Shown here one piece after another: positions 1 through 5,613 of a DNA stretch of 9,097 nt. Position 1 is the stretch's first letter. Each line of letters opens with the position of its first letter. A program made the position numbers and the translations under genes. This DNA is from Chloroflexota bacterium (GTDB taxonomy: Bacteria > Chloroflexota > Anaerolineae > B4-G1 > SLSP01): contig JAAAOZ010000298.1 in assembly GCA_009908585.1 (NCBI GenBank), positions 1 through 9,097 on the forward strand, read 5' to 3'. Under the pieces are notes generated by a model. The model worked only from the letters and a program-made list of their open reading frames with translations. It ran no database searches and had not been told where the DNA came from.

Positions 1-271
1 CGGATAGGTGGGCATAGATGCTCGTGAAGCCGCCCTCGTGCTGGATGCGGACCTGATTCCCGTAGGGCTTGCCATTGGGATCGGAGTTGCCGTCTAGACG
101 CACATCACTGACGAAGCCATCGGCGACAGCGTAGAGTTCGCTCCCCTCCGGCGCCATAAAATCGACTCCCTCGTGCCCCGGCAGGCCGAACTTTTGGTAG
201 AACTCAGGTCGCGCCCCAAATTCTTGCGTGATTTTTCCATATTCTGTGGGCCAACGCATGCGGAATGCCAT
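1..271 (-). CDS. M23 family metallopeptidase (LytM-like), N-terminal part, runs off the window
   Basis: Ninety codons are visible, reading leftward from ATG at 271 and open at the edge. An AGGAG site just upstream (minus strand, within 272-290, about 7 nt from the ATG) fixes the start. The protein shows H33-x-x-x-D37 (GLPGHEGVDF), which matches the first zinc-binding motif of LytM/M23 peptidases, then AVADG at 48-52, YGNQVRIQHEGG at 70-81 and YAHLS at 86-90, where family members have a conserved catalytic histidine. The last motif (HxH) would lie beyond the edge. M23 enzymes cut peptide cross-links in peptidoglycan. No signal peptide or membrane segment precedes the domain, so the product may be exported differently, be a phage-type lysin, or act inside the cell; this is inference. 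It is divergent from rpmH and has its own promoter. Family call is firm; role is not. Confidence 0.88.
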   Translation of the reverse strand, partial: MAFRMRWPTEYGKITQEFGARPEFYQKFGLPGHEGVDFMAPEGSELYAVADGFVSDVRLDGNSDPNGKPYGNQVRIQHEGGFTSIYAHLS

Positions 272-320
272 CTTGAAGTCTCCTTTTCTTGACTTTTCTT
301 GACAGTTCTTGATGGATGAC

Positions 321-441
321 GGCCATAACGAGCACTATGGCCAATTGTAAGATAGGGAGCGGATTGGTCATCCGCCGGGTCGGAATGTCATTCCGACCTA
401 TCCCTGCTGATGTAGAAATTCCCTCGCAAGAGATAGAGGGA
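321..441 (-). other. Cluster of four hairpins in the predicted M23 mRNA leader
   Basis: Four perfect inverted repeats follow one another: GGCCATA/TATGGCC at 321-327 and 336-342; GCGGAT/ATCCGC at 359-364 and 370-375; GGTCGGAATG/CATTCCGACC at 378-387 and 389-398 (one central base); TCCCTC/GAGGGA at 420-425 and 436-441. None is followed by a T-run, so they are not simple terminators. If the minus-strand promoter at 469-497 is used, all four lie in the roughly 190-nt untranslated leader of the M23 peptidase. They could equally be a DNA-level operator (the 21-bp palindrome) or REP-like repeats. Arms were matched by eye; function is unknown. Confidence 0.6.
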
Positions 442-468
442 TTGCAGAGGTTGTTCCGACTTGCTTTA

Positions 469-497
469 AGTATACGCATAAGGGGTTGGGAAGTCAA
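469..497 (-). promoter_or_regulatory. Sigma70-type promoter for the M23 peptidase
   Basis: Read on the minus strand, TTGACT (497-492) and TATACT (474-469) are separated by exactly 17 bp. Each box matches the consensus at five of six positions. Transcription would start near 462, leaving a leader of about 190 nt before the ATG at 271. Confidence 0.65.
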
Positions 498-513
498 TGC
501 CTGATCCGGATGA

Positions 514-532
514 GCGGCTCTGGCGCGTCAGG
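514..532. repeat. 19-bp direct repeat, copy 1
   Basis: GCGGCTCTGGCGCGTCAGG occurs here and again, identically, at 594-612, exactly 80 bp on. This copy sits about 16 bp upstream of the -35 box of the M23 promoter. Its end overlaps a small palindrome, GTCAGG-G-CCTGAC (527-539). It could be a shared regulator site between the divergent promoters or a duplication remnant. Confidence 0.6.
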
Positions 533-593
533 GCCTGACCCGTTGAATTCCTGCCATTGCGCTATCATCAGGGCGTGGAGGGCCTTGATGGTG

Positions 594-612
594 GCGGCTC
601 TGGCGCGTCAGG
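594..612. repeat. 19-bp direct repeat, copy 2
   Basis: This is identical to 514-532. It ends 5 bp before the -35 box of the rpmH promoter, a usual place for an activator site. The palindromic extension seen in copy 1 is absent here. Confidence 0.6.
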
Positions 613-617
613 TGCAT

Positions 618-646
618 TTGACGAAACACTTCCTTACGGTTATAAT
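618..646 (+). promoter_or_regulatory. Strong sigma70-type promoter for the rpmH operon
   Basis: TTGACG (618-623) and a perfect TATAAT (641-646) are separated by 17 bp. Transcription would start near 653, giving a leader of about 105 nt before rpmH. It is the strongest promoter readable in the window, as expected for a ribosomal protein operon. Confidence 0.85.
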
Positions 647-677
647 ACCTCTGTCCTTGAGGTAGAGATGTGAGAAT

Positions 678-703
678 CCGCTGCGGGTGACCGCGCGGTT
701 TTT
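678..703 (+). terminator. Terminator-like hairpin in the rpmH leader (candidate attenuator)
   Basis: CCGC (678-681) and GCGG (683-686) pair with CCGC (691-694) and GCGG (695-698), giving eight G-C pairs with one bulged T at 682 and a GNRA-type loop, GTGA (687-690). Five T residues (699-703) follow at once. This is the form of an intrinsic terminator, but it lies between the rpmH promoter and the rpmH ribosome binding site, so premature termination of the operon is implied. The 9-bp sequence TCCTTGAGG flanks it on both sides (654-662 and 716-724). Attenuation is an inference from structure. Confidence 0.6.
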
Positions 704-758
704 GACTGTATAAGATCCTTGAGGATGATATCCGTGAGTACAAAGAGGAGAGTTTAAA

Positions 759-965
759 ATGCCAAAACGAACTTATCAACCCAAAAAGCGTAAGCGAATG
801 CGCAAACATGGCTTCCGTGCTCGTTCCAAGACAAAGGGCGGGCGCAAGGTTTTGAAGCGCCGCCGCGCGAAGGGCCGCCACAAGCTCGTTTCCGTGAGTT
901 TGGGTGGGGCCAAGCGTAAGATGAATTGGAAGGAGTGGTCCAAGGGGCCACGCCGCCGTTCGTAG
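759..965 (+). CDS. rpmH: 50S ribosomal protein L34 with C-terminal extension
   Basis: The product is the small basic L34 protein of the large ribosomal subunit. It opens with MPKRTYQPKKRKRMRKHGF and continues through a GGRKVLKRRRAKGRHKL block, which is the L34 core and ends near residue 43. L34 is usually 44-47 residues; this one has 68, with a tail at roughly 48-68 that holds two tryptophans (NWKEW) and ends in PRRRS. GAGGAG at 745-750 lies 8 nt before the ATG. A strong promoter (618-646) and a terminator-like leader hairpin (678-703) precede it. It is followed at once by rnpA, the standard arrangement. The identification is secure; what the tail does is unknown. Confidence 0.97.
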   Translation: MPKRTYQPKKRKRMRKHGFRARSKTKGGRKVLKRRRAKGRHKLVSVSLGGAKRKMNWKEWSKGPRRRS

Positions 966-973
966 GGTCGCAT

Positions 974-1348
974 TTGGAGCGTCATTACTGGCGCAAAGAG
1001 ATGCGCTTACGTCGTCCTCAGCAATTCCGGCAGGTTTGGGCTGCAGGGCGGTCGTGGGCGCATCCTCTGTTTATTCTATGGGCGCTCCCCAACAATGTGG
1101 GGCGCACTCGCGTAGGATTCACGGCCAGTCGGAAGGTGGGAAATGCCGTCGCGCGCAATCGTGCGCGACGGTTGTTGCGCGAGGCGACACGTCACTGCTA
1201 TCCGAACATCCAACCGGGCTGGGACCTCGTCCTCGTGGCACGGTCATCGTTGCCTCAGGCGAAGGAGCAAGAGGTCGAAGCGGCGTTGCGCGATCTCTTA
1301 ACGCGGGCGGCGCTCCTCCAATCTGAACTTGAGCCGGTTAAGACTTAG
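974..1348 (+). CDS. rnpA: Ribonuclease P protein component
   Basis: RnpA is the protein subunit of RNase P; it binds the catalytic RNA and helps mature the 5' ends of tRNAs. With the start chosen here it has 124 residues, normal for the family. The conserved RNR motif is present (ARNRARRLLRE, about 60-70), preceded by VGFTASRKVGNAV, and the N-terminal RLRRPQQFRQVW block is typical. The start is not certain. TTG at 974 has AGGG at 964-967 just upstream and lies 8 nt past the rpmH stop. ATG at 1001 gives a protein nine residues shorter but has no well-spaced ribosome site. TTG at 926 would overlap rpmH by 40 nt and is less likely. Confidence 0.95.
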   Translation: MERHYWRKEMRLRRPQQFRQVWAAGRSWAHPLFILWALPNNVGRTRVGFTASRKVGNAVARNRARRLLREATRHCYPNIQPGWDLVLVARSSLPQAKEQEVEAALRDLLTRAALLQSELEPVKT

Positions 1349-1359
1349 GAGATGTGAAG

Positions 1360-1569
1360 GTGAAATCTCTGTTGTTGGCCGTCCTGCGTTTCTATCGGCG
1401 TAGAATTTCGCCTCATTTTCCACCCGCGTGTCGTTTCACGCCTTCGTGTTCCCAATACACCTGTGAGGCTATCGAGCGCTACGGCGTGATGAAGGGCGGT
1501 TGGCTAGGCGTGCGGCGTATTTTGCGATGTCACCCCTTCAATCCCGGAGGACACGATCCCGTTCCGTGA
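1360..1569 (+). CDS. yidD: Membrane protein insertion efficiency factor YidD
   Basis: YidD is a small membrane-associated protein that assists YidC-dependent insertion of membrane proteins. The 69-residue product has the family's hallmark order: a hydrophobic/basic N terminus, PPACRFTPSCSQY (21-33), an EAIERYGVMKGGWLG segment, and a C-terminal RCHPFNPGGHDPVP (56-69). Four cysteines (24, 30, 35, 57) are in place. AGGAG at 1347-1351 overlaps the rnpA stop codon. GTG at 1360 is 8 nt from it and is preferred; GTG at 1354 is in frame but only 2 nt away. The tight spacing implies translational coupling with rnpA. Confidence 0.95.
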   Translation: MKSLLLAVLRFYRRRISPHFPPACRFTPSCSQYTCEAIERYGVMKGGWLGVRRILRCHPFNPGGHDPVP

Positions 1570-1602
1570 GGTTATGTGAGGTTACAGGAGGAAGATAAGA
1601 GC

Positions 1603-2760
1603 ATGAGACATCAGAGATGGCAGAAGAAGGCCTTGTGGAGCATTGGCCTTCTCTTGCTGGCCGTCGTGGCGATGTCAGGCTGCGCCCGACGCGGCGTGCG
1701 CCACGAGAGCTGGCCCAATTTAATGGTTCACGAGGGCGTAGTCTACGCGGCGAATCTGGAGACCATCGTCGCGTTGGAAGCTGAGACCGGAGATCTGTTG
1801 TGGTCCTATCCCCCAGAGGATACGGATGAGGAGATGGGGCCGTTCTACACCCAACCGGTGATGGTTGAGCCGTCTGAGCAGTACCCGAACGGGCTGTTGA
1901 TCGTGGCCGGCTTTAAGGATCAGAGAGTCTATGGCCTGGCGTTAGATGCCGAGGCATCAGAAGCGCCCAAGGAAGCTTGGAGGTTCGAGGGCGCGGGCGG
2001 ACAGTACGTCGGCAACGGGACATTGGCGGATGATAGGTACATCATTGGCAACGGGGATGGCAAAGTGTATGCCTTGAGCGTCGAGGATGGCGCGGAGCAA
2101 TGGTCGCTTCAGACCGAGGATCGCGTCTGGGCGCGCCCTGTCGCCATTGAGAACACCGTCTATGTGGCCTCCTTGGATCACAACCTGTACGCCGTGGATC
2201 TGCAAAGCGGTGAATTGGCGTGGGAACGTGAGTTGGACGGCGCGGTTGCTGCCACCCCTGTAGTGGTCGATGAGGCGCTGTGGGTTGGCGATTTCACCAA
2301 TCGGCTCTCCAAGATCAATCCGACGAGTGGCGAGATTCTCTGGCAAGAAAGCTACGGTGATTGGTTATGGGCGACGCCCTTAGTCGAGGGCACGCGGCTC
2401 TACTTCGCCAACGTGGGGGGCCAAGTCTATGTGATGGACACCGAGAGCGAGACGATGCTCTGGGATGAGCCGGTCATCATCGGTGAGGGCGAGATGGTCA
2501 GCTCGCAGCCGGCGCTGAACGCGGACGGGGACTTGCTCTTCGTCGCCGCGTATGAGCGCGGCGAGATTCACGCCATCGATGTGGAGGACGGCGCCTTGTT
2601 GAAGTGGGGATCGGCGTTGGAAAATCCTGGGCAGCTGCCCGGCGATCTGGTGACGGACGGTGAGCGTCTTTACACCATGCCCATCCATATCCAGGATCGG
2701 ATTCGCGCCTTCGATCTCGAAGATGGTAGCTTGATCTGGTCCTATCCGGCGGCAGAGTAG
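1603..2760 (+). CDS. PQQ-repeat beta-propeller lipoprotein (BamB-like)
   Basis: The product has 385 residues. It starts with basic residues and a hydrophobic stretch (10-24), ending in a lipobox-like MSGC with C27, so the mature protein is probably lipid-anchored outside the cytoplasmic membrane. The rest is a chain of PQQ-type propeller repeats: tryptophans ending the blade motif stand at 67, 126, 167, 207, 247, 287, 335 and 379, four of them exactly 40 residues apart. The first and last motifs share LWSYP/IWSYP, as if closing the ring. The fold is that of BamB, an outer-membrane assembly scaffold, but it gives no proof of enzyme activity, and quinone-binding residues cannot be assigned. AGGAGG at 1586-1591 supports ATG 1603 over in-frame starts upstream. 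Lying between yidD and yidC, it may assist membrane or exported protein assembly (inference). Confidence 0.88.
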   Translation: MRHQRWQKKALWSIGLLLLAVVAMSGCARRGVRHESWPNLMVHEGVVYAANLETIVALEAETGDLLWSYPPEDTDEEMGPFYTQPVMVEPSEQYPNGLLIVAGFKDQRVYGLALDAEASEAPKEAWRFEGAGGQYVGNGTLADDRYIIGNGDGKVYALSVEDGAEQWSLQTEDRVWARPVAIENTVYVASLDHNLYAVDLQSGELAWERELDGAVAATPVVVDEALWVGDFTNRLSKINPTSGEILWQESYGDWLWATPLVEGTRLYFANVGGQVYVMDTESETMLWDEPVIIGEGEMVSSQPALNADGDLLFVAAYERGEIHAIDVEDGALLKWGSALENPGQLPGDLVTDGERLYTMPIHIQDRIRAFDLEDGSLIWSYPAAE

Positions 2761-2997
2761 CCTCGGTATTGTAGATTCGACGGGTTTTCGAAGCAGAACG
2801 ACAGGGGAAAAATCACTCTCGTTGCTCCAGAGTGTCCTTAGCCAAGTTCAAGGCAAACGAAGCTGGGGTTGATGTGTGCGCTACATCGCTTGGCGTGAAA
2901 TCTCATGCATTGCCAGTCCTCGGTACTGCTTCGTTTGCCCTTCGACGGCATAAATTGAACGTAACATCGAACGTAACTATGTAGGGGGGCATGTATC
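2761..2997 (+). other. Structured intergenic leader upstream of yidC
   Basis: No gene of normal size is present in these 237 bp. Inverted repeats are frequent: TTCGA/TCGAA at 2776-2780 and 2788-2792; CACTCT/AGAGTG at 2814-2819 and 2829-2834; GCCAAG/CTTGGC at 2841-2846 and 2889-2894; and a perfect 12-bp pair GGCAAACGAAGC/GCTTCGTTTGCC at 2852-2863 and 2928-2939. The last two pairs interleave, so they would form a pseudoknot or exclude each other. A 12-bp tandem repeat (AT-T/C-GAACGTAAC) lies at 2954-2965 and 2966-2977. No T-run follows any hairpin. No convincing promoter was found. A 17-codon reading frame (2905-2958) spans the right arm of the 12-bp pair. Confidence 0.5.
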
Positions 2998-3729
2998 GTG
3001 TGGGATTCTTTGATTGTACAACCTATTATTAACCTATTACTCGTGTTCTATAAATTCTTGGGGCGCGAGACGATCGTCGCGGTAGCGCTGGTCACTCTGA
3101 TCATCCGTTTAGCCCTCTCGCCTTTGATGGTACGGCAGCAGAAAACCGCGAGCAAGCAAAAAGAACTGAAACCCAAACTGGATAAGTTGCAAGAGAAATA
3201 CAAAGACGACCGTGAGAAGTTGGCGCAGGCCCAAATGGAACTGTATCAGAAAGAGGGCCTCAATCCGATGGGTGGGTGTTTGTCGATCTTTATCCAACTT
3301 CCGTTGATGATTGGGCTGTATCAGGCGATTATTCGTGCCTTGGCGGCTACGCCGTTGCGCCTGCTGGCCCTATCCGAGGACATCTACACCTGGATTCCCA
3401 GCCTCAGCACTTTGATCCCGCTCAAGAGTCAGTTCCTCTGGCTGGATTTGGCGCTGCCGGATCCTTATTACGTCTTGCCCCTCTTGGTCGTCGCGACCGC
3501 GTGGTACTATCAAGGTCTGATCGCCCCGCCGGCGACCGATGCCCAAACTGAGGCGATGAACAAGCAGATGAAGTTGATGTTGCCCTTGATGACGGGTTTC
3601 TTCGCTGCGACCTATGCCTCTGGCTTGGCGGTCTATTTCTTGATCTCCAACTTGGTGGGAATTCTGCAATACTTCCTCTTCCGTCGTCACTATCTTCATG
3701 AGGAAGAGGAGACCAGCAGCGCCGCATGA
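2998..3729 (+). CDS. yidC: Membrane protein insertase YidC/OxaI family
   Basis: YidC inserts and folds membrane proteins, alone or with SecYEG. The 243-residue product is the short form without the large periplasmic domain of Gram-negative homologues. Hydrophobic segments lie near 5-20, 24-45, 94-112, 157-175 and 193-228. Arg37 in the segment LIIRLALSPL matches the conserved groove arginine. A charged helical hairpin (47-88) is the cytosolic coiled-coil region. GLNPMGGCLSIFIQLPLMIG (87-106) and ASGLAVYFLISNL (207-219) are family signatures. The C-terminal tail is short and acidic (EEEE). GTG at 2998 is the start, 8 nt after the G-rich site AGGGGGG (2983-2989). A 237-bp structured gap before it allows separate regulation from the upstream genes. 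Confidence 0.95.
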   Translation: MWDSLIVQPIINLLLVFYKFLGRETIVAVALVTLIIRLALSPLMVRQQKTASKQKELKPKLDKLQEKYKDDREKLAQAQMELYQKEGLNPMGGCLSIFIQLPLMIGLYQAIIRALAATPLRLLALSEDIYTWIPSLSTLIPLKSQFLWLDLALPDPYYVLPLLVVATAWYYQGLIAPPATDAQTEAMNKQMKLMLPLMTGFFAATYASGLAVYFLISNLVGILQYFLFRRHYLHEEEETSSAA

Positions 3730-3785
3730 TTGATCTTAAGTGTGAATACGATTAGCTTGTATTTAGAGGGTAGTAGGAGGTCGTT

Positions 3786-4712
3786 ATGAACCCTGATGAC
3801 TCTGTAGAAATCACAGCGCCCTCTGTTGAAGAGGCGATTTTATTAGGATTAACGCGCCTGCGCGCCACCCGCGACCAGGTCGATATTGAGGTCTTGGAGG
3901 AAGGCAGCAAGGGCTTCTTGGGATTAGGCTCCCACGAGGCCAAAGTCCGATTGACGCGCCGCGATGTGACCATCGAACCGAGGGTGGATCTCGCATCGCT
4001 GAAGGCGCAGGAGGAGGCTGTGGGAGAAGAGGAAGAACCCCAAGCGCCCTCCCCGGCGCCTGAGAAGAAGCCTGCCCCCGCGTCCAGACCCAAGCGAGAG
4101 AAGGCTCCGGAGAAAGTGCAGGTGGAGAAACGTAAGCAACCGAAGGCTCAAGCGTCAGAAGAAAAGAAGCCCCCGCTGAAGCAGACGGAAAAGGCGCCAG
4201 CCAAGTCAAAAAAGAAGCCGGCGACGCATGAGATACATGAGAAGAGGGGCGGCGTTGATCGGGACGCCGTGGAAGCCGTCGCGTTAGAGGTGGCGGAGCA
4301 CGTCTTCGCTGATCTCGACGTGGAGGTTGACACGGAGTGGCGCGAGGAAGATCGTCCTACGTTGTGGATCTCCTTGAGCGGCCCGGATGCCAGCCCCTTA
4401 GTTGGGCGACGCGCGCGGACGCTCAGCTCCGTCCAGTACGTGATGCGTGCTCTGGTGCACCACAAGATCGATGGCCAATATTACCTTGTGGTGGATGCGG
4501 ACGGCTATCGTGAGCGCCGCCATCGCAGCTTGCGCTCCTTGGCCGAACGCAAGGCCAATGAGGCCGTTCAGAAGCAACGGACCATTCGATTGCGCCACAT
4601 GCCCGCCAGCGAGCGGCGTATCATCCACATGACATTGCGCGAAGACGACCGCGTCGAGACGAAGAGCGTTGGCTCAGGTCGTCACCGCGCCGTGACGATC
4701 ATTCCCGACTAG
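3786..4712 (+). CDS. khpB: KhpB/Jag RNA-binding protein (Jag-N, KH, R3H)
   Basis: KhpB (Jag, EloR) is an RNA-binding protein that partners KhpA in several Firmicutes and affects cell elongation. The 308-residue product has the full order: Jag-N domain (about 5-57) with SKGFLGLGS at 41-49, a long Lys/Glu/Ala/Pro-rich linker (about 70-157) likely to be disordered, a KH domain (about 160-237), and an R3H domain (about 243-305) with the R277-x-x-x-H281 motif in PASERRIIHMTL. In the KH domain the GxxG loop reads G207-R-R-A210, so the last glycine is replaced by alanine. AGGAGG (3775-3780) is 5 nt before ATG 3786. It follows yidC by 56 nt, the usual partnership. Confidence 0.95.
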   Translation: MNPDDSVEITAPSVEEAILLGLTRLRATRDQVDIEVLEEGSKGFLGLGSHEAKVRLTRRDVTIEPRVDLASLKAQEEAVGEEEEPQAPSPAPEKKPAPASRPKREKAPEKVQVEKRKQPKAQASEEKKPPLKQTEKAPAKSKKKPATHEIHEKRGGVDRDAVEAVALEVAEHVFADLDVEVDTEWREEDRPTLWISLSGPDASPLVGRRARTLSSVQYVMRALVHHKIDGQYYLVVDADGYRERRHRSLRSLAERKANEAVQKQRTIRLRHMPASERRIIHMTLREDDRVETKSVGSGRHRAVTIIPD

Positions 4713-4719
4713 ACAGCCG

Positions 4720-4725
4720 TATAAT
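4720..4725 (+). promoter_or_regulatory. Perfect -10 box directly before the kinase gene (near-leaderless start)
   Basis: TATAAT ends 9 nt before the ATG at 4735, so a transcript begun here would start about 3 nt ahead of the start codon. No ribosome binding site is visible between khpB and the ATG. No good -35 box lies at 16-18 bp; GTGACG at 4692-4697 is 22 bp away. The arrangement fits a leaderless mRNA, or chance. Confidence 0.4.
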
Positions 4726-4734
4726 CATCGATTC

Positions 4735-5584
4735 ATGCCATCCCCCTGTCCACCTGTAGATTATCTGCTTGTGGGGCACGTGACCCACGATCTACAGCCA
4801 GATGGGGGGATGCGTCTTGGAGGCACGGTCTCCTACGCGGGGCGCACTGCCGCCGCGCTGGGGCGCTCGGTGGGGATCGTGACCAGCGCCGGCCCGGAGG
4901 TTGATCTCTCGCCGTTGGAAGCGTGCGCGACGATGATCCGTCATCCTGCCCCTCAGACCACGGCCTTCGAGAACGTCTACACCGAGGAGGGGGACCGATC
5001 CCAATTTGCTTACGCGCTTGCGCACCCCCTCGGCGTGGCGGATCTCCCCGCCGCGTGGCAGGACGTCCCCTTGGTCCACATTGGGCCGATTATGGACGAG
5101 TGTAATCCCGCGTTAGTCGAGCACTTCGCGGGCCGGGCCTTTGTCGGCTTGACGCCCCAAGGGTGGATGCGCACGCGCGACAGCGAAGGGCGGGTGCGTT
5201 CGCAGCGCTGGGCGACCGCCGAGCGCCTGCTGCCCTTGGCCTCCGCCGTCGTGTTGAGCTTGGAGGATGTCGGTGGCGACTGGGAGGTCATTCAAGCTTA
5301 TGCCCGTCAAACCGCCATCTTGGTGGTCACGCGCGGCTGGTTGGGCGGCACCCTCTTTCTCGAGGGCGTGGCGCAGACCTTCCCTGCCTTCGGCGGAGGA
5401 GATCAATGCCACCGGGGCCGGCGATATTTTCGCCGCCGCGTTTTTCGTGGCGCTGACGCGCGAGATGCTTTCTCAGGAGGCCGTGGCCTTCGCGGCGTGC
5501 ATCGCGGCGGATTCCGTTCGGCGCGAGGGGCTGACCTCGGCGCCCAGCCCTTCAGTCATCGCGGCTTGTTCTGAAATACGATAG
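4735..5584 (+). pseudogene. PfkB/ribokinase-family sugar kinase, broken by a single-base frameshift
   Basis: The first frame (from ATG 4735) reads as a PfkB-type kinase for 219 codons, with the substrate-side LGGTVSYAGRTAAALG (28-43) and the usual alternating core through LVVTRGWLGGTLF. It then loses homology. The family's C-terminal signature, NATGAGDIF, appears in the +1 frame from 5393 and continues to a stop at 5582-5584. Removing one G at 5392/5393 would restore PAF-AEEINATGAGD and give about 282 residues, normal for the family, with D230 as catalytic base. Uncorrected, the first frame ends at 5574 with an arginine-rich nonsense tail. Substrate is unknown. It may be a true mutation or a sequencing/assembly error; everything else looks intact. 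Start and stop fit neatly between khpB and parA. Confidence 0.85.
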
Positions 5585-5613
5585 AGCGATAAGAAAATGA
5601 TGAGGCGATGAAG

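Noticed and set aside
299..328. TTGACA at 299-304 as a plus-strand promoter.
   Set aside because: No acceptable -10 box lies at 16-18 bp, and nothing is encoded just downstream on that strand.
316..504. A 62-codon plus-strand frame, and a 97-codon frame on the other strand (204-497).
   Set aside because: Both lie across hairpins, a promoter or the M23 coding sequence in another frame, and show no recognisable protein features.
514..612. The 19-bp repeats as a CRISPR remnant.
   Set aside because: Only two copies exist, the 61-bp spacing is too long, and no cas genes are present.
687..714. A second rpmH promoter (GTGACC, 16 bp, TATAAG).
   Set aside because: The -35 part is weak (four of six) and overlaps the terminator-like hairpin; kept only as a remark in the findings.
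272..758. Replication origin (DnaA boxes) next to rpmH.
   Set aside because: This operon often lies near oriC, but no DnaA-box cluster, AT-rich unwinding element or dnaA gene could be found.
2776..2834. Hairpins after the lipoprotein gene as its terminator.
   Set aside because: The stems are short (5-6 bp) and no T-run follows either of them.
5267..5584. The frame beginning at 5267 as a separate small gene.
   Set aside because: Its first part is a shadow of the kinase frame; only the part from 5393 is real, as the frameshifted end of the kinase.
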